From Microcyclosporella mali (taxonomy: Eukaryota; Ascomycota; Dothideomycetes; Mycosphaerellales; Mycosphaerellaceae): DNA of 64,000 nt. Position 1 is the stretch's first letter; each line of letters starts with the position of its first letter. This document shows, in pieces, positions 21,574-32,509 of the stretch. The stretch is taken from contig NHNU01000014.1 of NCBI GenBank assembly GCA_002785985.1, positions 682,001 to 746,000 of the forward strand, in the 5' to 3' direction. Position numbers and translations under genes: made by a program. Under the pieces are notes generated by a model. It was not told where the DNA came from. It made no database searches and worked only from the letters and a program-made list of their open reading frames with translations.

Positions 21574-23355
21574 ATGGCAGACATCAAGGTTGGAGAATAC
21601 CTCTTCCAACGCCTTGCTCAACTTGGTATCAAGACAGTCTTTGGAGTTCCGGGAGACTACGAGCTGGCCCTTCTGGACTTGGTTGGCGAAGCAGGGCTGA
21701 CCTTCAGCGGCAATGCTAACGAGCTAATCGCCTCGTACGCTGCCGATGGATATGCCCGTGTGAACGGCGCGGGCGCACTGGTAACGACCTTCGGCCCTGG
21801 AGAGCTTAGTGCCTACTGTGGAACAAGCTGGATCATACGCCGAATTCGTACCACTGGTGCACATCGTGGGGTACCCGGGTGAGTGACCTTAGGTGCTATG
21901 GTGGTGAGTGTCTGTCGAGCTCTCTGACGATGTGTAGGCGTTGAGGCGATGAAGAATCGTACTCTCATGCACCATTCCCTCGGCACAGGAGATTTTGATA
22001 TGTACCACGAAATGGTCAAATACATATCTGTGGACACTGCTATCCTGACGGATCCCATGACAGCCGCCGCCGATATCGATAGATGCTTGAACAGCATGCT
22101 CTACCACAGCCGGCCTGTGTACATTGGTATTCCAGTCGATATCTCGCATCGCATTATAGAGAGCGATGGACTTAGAACCACGTTGAAACGCGAGCTGCCT
22201 GTCAGAGATGAAGCAAGTATGAAGGGAGTTCTAGCGGAGCTCACAGCTCGCATTGGAAGTGCCAACAGTCCAGTCATAATCCTTGACGGAAACGTCGTTC
22301 GCAATGATCTCTCCATCCAAGTCAACCGGCTAGCCGAGATCACAGGATGGCCGTACTTCACGACTGCCATGGGCAAAGGCGGTATAGATGAGAGTCTGCC
22401 AAACTATGGCGGAGTCTACCAAGGTGTTGGCTCGATACCCGAGGTTCGCAAGACAATTGAAGAGGGCTCCGATCTCGTCCTTTGGCTAGGCAGTTTCAGA
22501 ACTGATTTCAATACTGGCGAGCTGACTTGCTTTGTTGAGGAAGCGAAGACCATCAATATGCAGCGCTTCTTCGTCAAGATCGGATCCCAGCAATACGAGA
22601 TTGGTATGGAGGCTGTACTGGCAGCTTTGGCTGATCGACTCGAGCATGGTCTCACCAGCAAGTCCAAGACCCCAGTCACATGGGATCCATACCCGCCACC
22701 GCCTGGCGTTCTGAAGCTTCAAGGCACTGCCGAACCCCTGACTCGAGACTTCCTCTGGCACAGCCTCGCCTCCTTCTTCCGTCCAGGCGACATCGTTGTT
22801 GGCGAGACCGGCACTTCGGCTTTCGGTCTGACGGCATCAAGATATCCAACAGGCTGTTCAGGCTTCAACCAAACAATCTTCGGCAGTATCGGTTACGCTG
22901 GTCCTGCCGCTGTGGGCGCATTCCAGGCGGCCAAAGAAGCCGGCACACTGGGACGAGGCATTCTGGTCACGGGAGAAGGCAGCTTGCAGCTCACTCCAAT
23001 GGGTTTCGCAGATATGTTGAAGTTGGATCTGAAGCCGATCGTCTTTGTGCTGAACAACAACGGGTATACTGTGGAGAGGTTGATACATGGAAAGACTGCG
23101 AGTTACAACGAGATACCCGTGTGGGATTACAAACAATTGGCGAGCGTCTTTGGGCAGAAACATGAGTCGAGATATCATGGCCCTGTCAAGACTTGTCAGG
23201 AGCTGGAGACGTTGTTGAGTGGTGAGCAGTTGACCAAGGCGAACGGTCTTCAGCTTGTTGAATTAGTGCTTGGTGAATTGGACGCGCCCTATGCCGTGAA
23301 AAATGTTACGGCGGCGATCGAGGCGTTCAACGCGAAGCGCACGCTGGGTGCTTGA
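21574..23355 (+). pseudogene. Pyruvate/2-oxo-acid decarboxylase (ThDP enzyme) with a 1-bp frameshift
   Basis: Exon 1 (21574-21878) and exon 2 (21938-23355) sum to 1723 nt, one more than a multiple of three. The frame runs normally through FGVPGDYELALLDL, NANELIASYAADGYAR (the ThDP-activating glutamate) and TTFGPGELSAYCG, then shifts. Removing one A around 21824-21826 restores AGSYAEFVP and HIVGYPG, and the intron then joins in frame to VEAMKNRTLMHHS. Downstream are the central domain and the ThDP/Mg motif TGEGSLQLTPMGFADML...NNNGYTVERL. About 573 residues when corrected, the usual length. The family decarboxylates pyruvate, phenylpyruvate or indolepyruvate; which one is not clear. It is either a recent pseudogene or carries a sequencing error. 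Confidence 0.8.
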
Positions 23356-24294
23356 GAGTTTCTCACTTGGAAAATAGAACTCCTCACATACAAGGCTGGG
23401 CAAGGAGTGCGAGCTTGATGAGTCATAAGATATCATAGTTCAGATCTCGAGGGCCTCGTCACTTCTTTCAACGCTAGAAGGCTTTTATCGTAGCCCGCAC
23501 GCCGTCGCCGAACAATGATCAGCACTCCCACCTCTCACTCTGATAGTGGTCGTAAGTTGCACTCTTGCAAGACTCTGTTCGAAGCAGGTAGCTCGCACGA
23601 GTTTCGGTCCCTCCTCACATATCAGTAAGGTCAGAATCCGGGTGTGGTTCTGTAATGACTTCAGTCTTCTTCGATACTGGATGGATTTTGAGTTGGCACG
23701 TATCGCTCAGACATGGTGGGAAATCCCTATGTTCAGTACCGCCGAGATTGAGCTGTGACTCCATCGTAATTCTAACCTGGTCACTGACAGTCTCCTGGGG
23801 TACTCCATCGCTCTATTGAGATCGTCCCGGTGCTGTGAGGGCGAAGCCACGTATCATCGATTGAGGGACAACCGACCATCCGTGATTGAGAGCTCAAGGC
23901 GCGTTGACCAAAGTGGAATAATTGGGATCGCTTTCAGCAACGACAGCTGACAGCTGAAGAGAAGCTCGTTTGAGTTTGATGGGCAGGAGACTAGAAAGAT
24001 GAATTATAGAGGCGAGCGCGCAAGTGGACAGACGACTACAGCGAGGTGGACAGAAACGACGAAGCATAGCCAATCGTGACAAGATTCGCTCCGAGTGGCG
24101 TGGTGCGGAACGGACTTCATATTGAGTGCTAATTGCAGGATGCCACGATGCCCTTTGAGCGCCAGATGTCACTTGTGTCTGAGTAATGGTGCCTCTTGCC
24201 AGTGACGCAGAAATGATAATATCCAGCACGCTAGCGGAAACACACCGGCAAGTGAAGATATATTCATGGATCTCATGCAGTCTCCGATTGCCAT
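23356..24294. other. Intergenic region between convergent genes
   Basis: About 940 bp between the decarboxylase stop and the regulator stop. A minus frame at 23894-24298 overlaps the regulator's end and has no recognisable domain. Confidence 0.45.
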
Positions 24295-26642
24295 TCAAGA
24301 GATGCCATTCATACCGATCAGATCCACCTCACTCAGCATATCTTCCGAGAAGTTGTTAGGATCAAAACTCCACCACGCCGCAAGGCTTGTCTCGTCCAAT
24401 AGAGGCGTAAAATTAGGATCCGTCCAGTCGACATTTGGAAAGTCGTTCATTCCCTGTTGGAGCGCGGATTGCATGGCTGTATCTTGCGGGAGGTCAATAG
24501 GCTGCGATTGTGATGGTGTTCGTGGCTGCATTGTCGGGTCGACTTGTGATGCATATTTAGTAATCGTGCTGATGGTGACTTTGTGCTGTAGCTGCTTCAG
24601 GCTGTACTGGAGGACCGAGTCGGCGAGAGGTTCTGGTAGGTTTCCAACATTCCGTTGCTCGCCCGCGATCTGATCGATATGTGACTCGGGGGAGTCGGGT
24701 GTGCCGGGATGTGGTTGTGATCGGCTTGGAGGGGGCGAGTTGACCTGCACGTTGAGGAGGTTGTTGATGCGAGCCCACTGCTGTTATCAGCACTACACGT
24801 GGATTGTGTCTTTCCCTACTCACAAGTCTGTCTAGATTCTTCCAGTACGGCTTCATAATCTCCAGGATCTTCATGCTCGATGCCAGATGCTTCTGCGCCG
24901 TCATTGCCAGCACGAAATCACGACTCGACGTGAATGCCATGTGTATCGATGCCGAGACATACATGCAATAACCGAAAAACGGCGCCACGGAAACAGGATC
25001 CCAGTCCAAAGCCAGTAAATCTGCGCCCATCTCGGACAACGCTCTGGCACTTTTCAGGGCGATATGTGCACTGACCTTGACAGCCTCCGCGGGTACTGCC
25101 TCGGGTAACGGCAGGCCGCTGAATTGTGGCACCAGAGACGAATGTAAGACAAGCCTACATTGATGCCACAGAGCGTGGACCAAGATGAACGTCTGCTGTT
25201 GTTTCACCACCAACTGCTCGTAGAGATGTCGCTTTGTATATGAGAACTGCGGCGGCAGTCTTTGCAGCCATTTCGTTAGTTTTTCGTCTAGGGCGAGTAA
25301 ATCCGCGAGAGAGGCTTTGTTGGCAGCGTGTCTTCTCGTCTCAAGGTGATCTCGTATGCTCGTCCTGTGGAGAGTCAATACAGTCTCTTAAGATCACTCA
25401 GTCATACTCACCAATGCCACACAATTCCCATACTCTCTGCCCAGATACTCGGCTCAGCATTGGTATTTTGCTCCGTCGTCTTTCCTGATGCATCCGGCGT
25501 GGACGCAATCGTCATCACCGGTTCCTGAACCCCTTGAATAAAGTTGTCTTCGCTCATGGGACACGGGATGTGAAAGATACCAACGTCTGCTGAAGTGCCT
25601 ACAGTGTAGTTGTCATTGTTGATCGCGCACCCTAGCCAGGCCGCCCAGAACGAACGCCGAATCATCTCAGCTTCGAGCCAGGAGCAGTGATTCATGTAGT
25701 CTGAATCACTCAGGAGAGATCGTGCGCCTCGCAATGTGATGCCTAGCCCATAGTCATTAAGTTTCCAGGGTTACTCCACAAACAAGTACGTAGTCTTACC
25801 TGAAAGCATGGTCGTCCTTTGTGAAGAACCATTGGCAAAGTGATAGAATGACAGCATTTGACATGCTCGAATGCTATCAGGAGTGGGCATATCGATGCTT
25901 TGCAACACTTCTCTTCCTGCCGCCAGGGCCCAAGATCAACTGATTGCTGCGAGCTCGCCCAGTGGCTGCAAGATGGCTGCATGCTGCCTCGCAAGTGCTG
26001 AATCGGGGATCAAAAAGCTGCCCAGATGTTAGCCTTGAGCAATGGTTCTGAGCAAAATTCATACTTCATCGCGTATGCGTACATAGAGAGCAGTATGTAC
26101 CGCGGCACGCTCGCTCGTGCGTACGCATGTTCAAACGAAGGCCGATGCAGCAGCAAAGACGCATTGAAAATGCGAGTGAAGAATACATCTTGCAAGAGTC
26201 TCTGCACTTCACGCGGTAAGGTGCCCACATCGATGTTGAGCGTGATCTCGCTTGATCCTCTAGGCCCATGCTGAGTATCAGGATATGACGATGTATGGTG
26301 ACGTTCATACTGATTGTAAGAAGATTGTCGCGACGACAGCTCTTCCAGATCATCGGCAGTTTTTCGTTTTCTTGGTAGGGCTCGAGTTGCAGCGATGAGT
26401 TTGCGGTCAGGAGGCTCGGGAAATTGGCATACGCTGCCCAGTCTGGCGCACCTGTCGCAGATGGGCTGTTCGCGCGAACACCGAAGCTTGTAGTCCGATT
26501 CAGCCTACGATCATTATGGTTCCCCTCGGCCGAGCTATACCTTTTGCTGCCTGCAGTCTGTTGTCAGCAAAATATCAAGAAATGACGATTGATTGTTGAC
26601 TTACCTGCATCGTCTACAGGCTGTAGGCGCAATTTCAGGCAT
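24295..26642 (-). pseudogene. Zn2Cys6 / fungal_trans transcription factor with one in-frame TGA
   Basis: Seven exons (26642-26605, 26550-26541, 26486-26065, 26017-25800, 25742-25412, 25364-24824, 24777-24295) total 2043 nt, a multiple of three (680 codons). The N-terminus gives a complete zinc cluster, ACRRCRQQKLRC then PICDRCARLGSVC, and its second exon is only 10 nt long. A basic segment LPRKRK follows. The fungal_trans region starts near LLLHRPSFEHAY and includes IRACQMLSFYHF and AEMIRRSFWAAWL. A TGA at 25938-25936 interrupts the frame just before SWALAAGREVL; no intron with valid borders removes it. CGA to TGA would be a simple cause. Such proteins bind CGG-type sites and control nearby metabolic genes; the decarboxylase is its neighbour. 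Read as is, it would make only the DNA-binding third. Confidence 0.75.
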
Positions 26643-29600
26643 CGAGACAGCCCTTTCACCTCACCTACAAGAGTTTGTGTCAGCATCGACGAGGCCAATG
26701 GCTTCGAGGATCTTGTCCCACAGAAATGGTGCCTTGGTGTGGCTTTCCACAGGCTGGTCCGCACAGGGTGCTAGTCATCCGCAGATCGCATGAGTAAGCT
26801 CTTTGCGGCGCCCCACGTCGAGTAGAACGTCTACCCAACAATCGGATCCATCTAGAGTCCTCGGAAGTCGGTAGGTAGACGAAGAGATGAGGAAGTAGAG
26901 CACAAGCGAGTGGCGACATGCATCTAATACAGTAGTATCTTACTGCAGCTCATATTCATGCGAGCTTTGCATAATCAGTGACCCCAACCTGAAACGTTGT
27001 TGAGCCAGGGAAACTCAACAGTAATGGAGAAGCTGGCATTCCCTTTTAGGCTTAAGCACCAATCAGTAGTCCATCGTCGAATTTGCCGTCGAGGGCTGGA
27101 TCCGGGGAAGTCTCCACTTCGTCGCAATAAGTGGCTAACGTAAGGAGCGGTTATCCTTGGGCAATTGCTGCATGAGTGTATTGCTTCTGAAGCGCTGTTC
27201 CATCCCTCGCCAATGGCGGTTGCGGCGATGAAGTGATAAAGAATCTCGGCTTCCAGATCGTGAAGCCCCAGCTTCCATCCAAGCCCTCCGAGAATCCCGG
27301 CTCTGACAAAGAGAGAAGATCGATTGATGATAAATCTCAATGCCTGGAAAGGCGTCACATACAGCTTCTCATTGGCGCACGCGTGCAAGGAGCGTTGGTC
27401 CGTGGTGCTTCAGCCCAACGAGTGGTTATCAGGCACTCTCTTCACCAGCTCTCCGTGAACCTCTCACAAGCGGTTCAACAAATGTAGAACGATTACAAGA
27501 CTGTGTGCCAGCACGTTTTACCTGATCAAGGATTCCAATTCAAGAAATTTGGCAACCTGATGGTAGACCTCGACCCTTTAGATTCGTTGCGTGTGCACTA
27601 GTCGCGGGATATCCTCGTAGGGTGGAATTGCAATTGGCACAACGAGCTTGTTTGCAGATGTGGACTTGCTGCAATTCTCATGATCTTGATCGAACTTTGT
27701 GAGATGTCCGGACAGCACCATGAGAGTACGGCACGCCTAGCTTTCTTTAGCTGTCGACGTAATTTTCCAGTAATACATTCATAGGTCCAGGTAGTCATTG
27801 AATCGAATGCTTCCGTCCAACTTCCTCATTGGTCAAGTCAAGGTAGTGGATACCTAGTATGTGCTATTATCCGTCGGTAGAACAGATCAATCAATAGGTG
27901 TTAGCTGGTGCAATGGCCTCGAGTATAGATGGGAATCGCTTGCTCAGCCCGAACACAACGTATGGGAATGTGTACAACGGACGAAGTCCTGTACCCACCA
28001 GACGGTATACTGCCTCCGGATCCAGCTTTGGCGATCCTTCAGATGCGCCAACACGGGCCGTAGACTCGCAGACGTCAATGGCCGATCGGGTTGAGATCAT
28101 ATCGTTGCCATCGAAGATGACTGCATTCTCGTCGTGGGCTTCATAATTTAGATGTACGGGTGATCTGTTAGCCTGAAAAGAGTCAATAGAAGCGTATTGC
28201 CTGCCTATTATCGTCGAACTGGCGCTCGAAATTCCAGCGTCGCTCGCCGAACTATTCGTAGTAGGCTCGCTCGACGGTCTGTGAGAACGGCGCAGTGTTT
28301 TGAACAAACATGCGACATGAGTGTATTCGGCTTGTCGACAGCGGATCTTCACATTGAACACGATCAGTCCCAGTCACCCTTTGGCAGTGGGCATCGTGGG
28401 CACCGAGAAGTCCGGATTTCTCCTTCTTAATGGTGTACGCAAGATACCAAGCTCGACACATGGACAGCCCAACGCAGCATGCGAAAGCGGCGGGGTAGCA
28501 TCGACTTCGAACAGAGTGTTTGAAAGACCAGCATTCCGTCGTGTCGGACTATTCTGCTTAGCTGAAGCAGCAGTGTTCGCCGTGATGGAAGTCTTGGGAA
28601 AAGCCGAGCATTCAGACCACGTAGTCCCGCTGTGAACTTGCGAGCTTGACGCGGTGGTCTCACTGCTATGTGCTTTCCAGGATCCGGAATTCTGGCGGCA
28701 CTCCCAGGCAGGCGGACAGTGGATGAAATTTCGGCCCTTCTCTCGGCCGCCGCATATCTTGACGACGGGAGAGTCCTTGTTTTGAGAAATGGTATCCAGA
28801 AAGGAAGACCACGACTGGATGACAGCCATATGCGAGTGAGCGGTTACCGAGAGCATGATACTATTAGTGCGACCTGGGAGATGATAAAGTCTATGTAAGG
28901 TTGAGAAGCAAAGTTGATGGCGTTAGTGCTCTCGAGAGGTCTCGCCGGCGCGCCTCGAAAGGTGCTTGTCGGTATCTGACGGTGTCTGGCCGAGCATGAC
29001 TTCGTCTGAGACCTCTTGCAGGGAAGGCAGAGACCGTTGCAGGGATCATTGGTGCCTTGCATAGTACATACAGTATTTGGCCGCGAAGACGCCGCGCGGG
29101 GTAGAGTATGGAGACTGTGGAGTCTCCATGTTGCAGGTCAGTCCTTCTTACATTTGTCCCTACGAAGGCGGAGAAATGAGTGTCTACGACGCAGACGATG
29201 GGAGATAGTGTATACATTCATGAAGAGGCTGAAGAGGATGAAACTACATGGGAAAAAAATGGTGCAACGACGCTACAACTGCTATGCGGTACTGGTATAC
29301 AGTACTAAGCACAACGGCCCGGAGCACCGGAGGCTCTCCGCTTCAGCATTGACGTCCGCCGGACATACCAACTGCAGGGCATCACCCACGTCCACTCTCC
29401 ATCACGAGATTGAGGCTCTCCGCTCCCCAGCATCAACGCATCATCGGCGACCAATGGAGCAGACAAGCTATAGCCGCGTGATAGCTTGGGTTTTATGTCT
29501 CGACGCAGGATTTACCTTGGCCACGTTGGTACCTTAATTCACCTCTACACATCTGTTGCATCCCTCTGAACGCTCAATGTTGGATGTTCGCATGCCGCAA

Positions 29601-30019
29601 TCCGACCTCGCGAGCATGAGACTTAGTGAAATGATGGAGCTTGACTTTTGGCAAGTCACTAGACCAGAATATGTCCCTACCGTCGACCTTCGCAAGAAGC
29701 GGCAACCGAAGGCCTAGGTCCATGGTGTCATTCGGCCCGGAAGTCTACGTGGTGCATGTGTTTACGAGGGTACGGTATATTGGTACCTCATTTTGGCTGG
29801 CCATTGAAGCCCCAGGCGACTGATGCTTGGACGCTGGGAGCTAGATGAGTTCGTGGCATGGCGCTCGTACTCCACTACCTCCAGACTGTCTGACCATGTT
29901 CTCCATAAAGACCTCCCCGCCAGCCTCACGTTAGACGCAAGGTCGCATCTGGTCTCCGCATTCCCAGTCTTTCTCCAGACGTTCCGTCAATATTCAGATC
30001 ACGTCGGGATCCTTGCAAC
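26643..30019. other. Long intergenic region, no firm gene
   Basis: About 3.4 kb. The best candidate is a minus-strand frame of 28856-27891 with a TGA at 28376-28374 in its middle; it is Ser/Thr-rich, with no known domain. A short Cys-rich stretch near 29040-29000 (CLPCKRSQTK) resembles half of a zinc cluster. Neither is convincing. The right end should hold the sugar transporter promoter. Confidence 0.4.
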
Positions 30020-31854
30020 ATGCCTCTCGTGTTGAGACCTCCGCCAGGCACGCCTGGAAAGGCATGGCCTGCCATTATGGTTGGCTTCTTTGTAGCCTTC
30101 GGAGGTGTCCTCTTCGGTCAGTAATTCCGTTGCGTCTTCTCATGATTCGTGCTCACTGAATGAATGCAGGTTATGACACTGGTACAATCGGGGGCATTCT
30201 CGCGATGCCATACTGGCTGAAAGAGTTCAGCACTGGCGCTGTTGACGAATTTGGAAACCCTGCCATCACAGCATCGCAGTCCTCCGAGATCGTCAGTCTT
30301 TTGTCTGCAGGCACCTTCTTCGGTGCGCTGACTGCCGCACCCACTGGCGACTTCTTCGGACGTCGACTTGGCTTGATGGTATCGACATTGGTCTTCACCT
30401 TTGGTGTCATCCTGCAAACTGCCGCGACGGCCATTCCCATATTCGTTGCAGGCCGTTTCTTCGCAGGTTATGGAGTCGGAATGATTTCAGCACTCATTCC
30501 GTTATACCAGTCCGAGACCGCACCGAAATGGATCAGAGGCACCATTGTCGGAGCCTATCAGCTCGCCATTACCATTGGTTTACTCCTCGCTGCCGTGCTC
30601 GATAACGCCACACAAGGTCGCGACGACACTGGCAGCTACCGCATTCCTATTGCGGTGCAATTCGCCTGGGCACTCATTCTCTTCTTCGGCATGCTCCTCC
30701 TTCCCGAAACACCTCGCATGTGGATCAAGCGTGGCCAGCCCCAGAAGGCGGCCAAATCACTAGCCACCCTCCGTCGTCTCGATATCGACCATCCTGCCCT
30801 TGTAGAAGAGTTAGGCGAGATTACTGCAAACCACGAATATGAGCTCTCTATCGGCCAAGCCACGTATATCGACTGTTTCAAAGGCAACCTAGGAAGGCGT
30901 CTCGCAACAGGATGTCTCCTCCAGAGTCTTCAGCAGCTCACGGGTGTAAACTTCATCTTCTACTACGGCACATCTTTCTTCAAACGCGCTGGCTTCAACG
31001 ACTCCTTCACGATCAGCATGATCACGTCGGCTGTGAACGTCGGCTCCACCTTTCCTGGTCTCTATATGGTCGAGTCCTGGGGCCGTCGGCCCCTCCTCCT
31101 GTTCGGCGCCATCGGCATGGCAGTCTGCCAATTCATCGTAGCAGGTGTAGGCACCGGCTACGGCACCGACAATGTAGTCGCGCAGAAGGCACTCATCGCA
31201 TTCGTCTGCATCTACATCTTCTTCTTCGCCTGCTCCTGGGGTCCTTGCGCGTAAGAATCCTCTTTTCCTTCCCCAAAATGCCCGCATTGACCTCGCTAAC
31301 TATATTGAACAGTTGGGTCGTCACAGGTGAAATATTTCCCTTGAAAGTCCGCGCCAAATCCCTCTCCATGACCACCGCGTCTAACTGGCTCCTCAACTGG
31401 GGAATTGCCTACGCCACACCCTATATGGTCAACGATGGTCCCGGGAACGCAAACTTGGGAGCCAAGGTCTTCTTCATCTGGGGTGGCTTCTGCTTCATAT
31501 GCATCTTCTTCGTATACACCATGATCTACGAGACAAAAGGCCTGTCGCTCGAACAAGGTAAGACATCACTCGTCTTCAAATCTTCCCAACAGCCTGTCCT
31601 CTTCGAATTTCCTTGTTTCGTTCAGAGGCAAGACAGCAGAACTGACCATATCTAACACAGTCGACGAACTCTACCAAAAAGTCCCTCAAGCATGGAAGAG
31701 CAGCAAGTTCGTGCCCACCGTCTCCTTCCAGGACATTCAGGACGTGAATGATGCGGAACACAGGAAGAGCAGTCTAGCGGACATTGAGAATCTGGCCATG
31801 AGAAAGAAGAGCGTGCAGCATGAGGAGGTACGGGACGAGAAGACCGTGTTCTGA
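30020..31854 (+). CDS. MFS sugar (hexose) transporter
   Basis: Four exons (30020-30116, 30170-31250, 31313-31557, 31661-31854) give 538 residues. Sugar porter signatures are present in order: GGVLFGYDTGTIGGI in helix 1, DFFGRRLG, the PETPRMWIKRG loop after helix 6, QQLTGVNFIFYYGTSFF in helix 7, ESWGRRPLL, and ETKGLSLEQVDELY at the C-terminus. Twelve hydrophobic helices can be placed. It should be a plasma-membrane proton symporter or facilitator for a monosaccharide, close to fungal high-affinity glucose transporters. The C-terminal tail after the last helix is about 75 residues, shorter than in glucose sensors, so a transporter role is favoured. All three introns are 53-103 bp with canonical borders. 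Confidence 0.92.
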
Positions 31855-32509
31855 GGGACGATATCGAAAGCTGTAGCGTGGTCCAAGACTTTTTGGACTA
31901 GCTGTGGTTGGAAAATGACGAATTTGTATATATGGGATATCACGAATGATAAGAAACTTGCAAAATCTGAATGTGACAAATTGCGTTCATGCTATGGTCA
32001 CGGATCTCGAGTGGCTCGATGCGGTACATGGAATCAGCATCGACTGCAAAGCATTATCCGATGCTTCGCCAATATCTATAGGTCTTGCTGGCAGCATCAA
32101 GACTGTTTCTCAGCCCTAGAGATAGATCCGTGCCGTGAGAGTGTTCTCGAGCTGCAGCCAACCTAAATCGGACCCTTCAGCTCGAAGAAACAGGCAAGAA
32201 AAGGTGCGTGTTACATGCTTTGAAGGCACAAGATGTGGAAGCAGAGCTGAAGAGGACTTTCTACAGGCGAGATGCATTTTCGCTAAGAGACATCCTGAAT
32301 ACCACGACTCCGAATGTATGGAATCGTACATCACATTCTGACTACTTTTGCCTCCACTTCTTTTGGTCGTTTCCATTCGTTGCTCTGGTCTAACACGGCC
32401 TGGCACGATGAGCGAATAGTTTTCCGCCCGTCCCTTTGCCAAGCCAGCAGGTCGTCTCTTTGCTGCACATTAACGCCGAGTCCATGAAGAAAAGGGAAGA
32501 GAAAGTCGT
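31855..32509. other. Intergenic region between convergent genes
   Basis: About 655 bp between the transporter stop and the Hsp70 stop. Short frames only; 3' UTRs are expected here. Confidence 0.5.

Noticed and set aside
26975..27388. Minus-strand frame with protein-like stretches (LFVRAGILGGLGWKLGLHD)
   Set aside because: No ATG at its start, no identifiable family, and no neighbouring exon.
27891..28856. Two minus-strand frames separated by one TGA
   Set aside because: Ser/Thr-rich with no family; a possible intron (GTGACT donor) is non-standard. Evidence is too thin to call a gene or pseudogene.
28990..29062. CLPCKRSQTKSC, resembling half of a Zn2Cys6 cluster
   Set aside because: Spacing is one residue too long and the second half of the cluster is absent.
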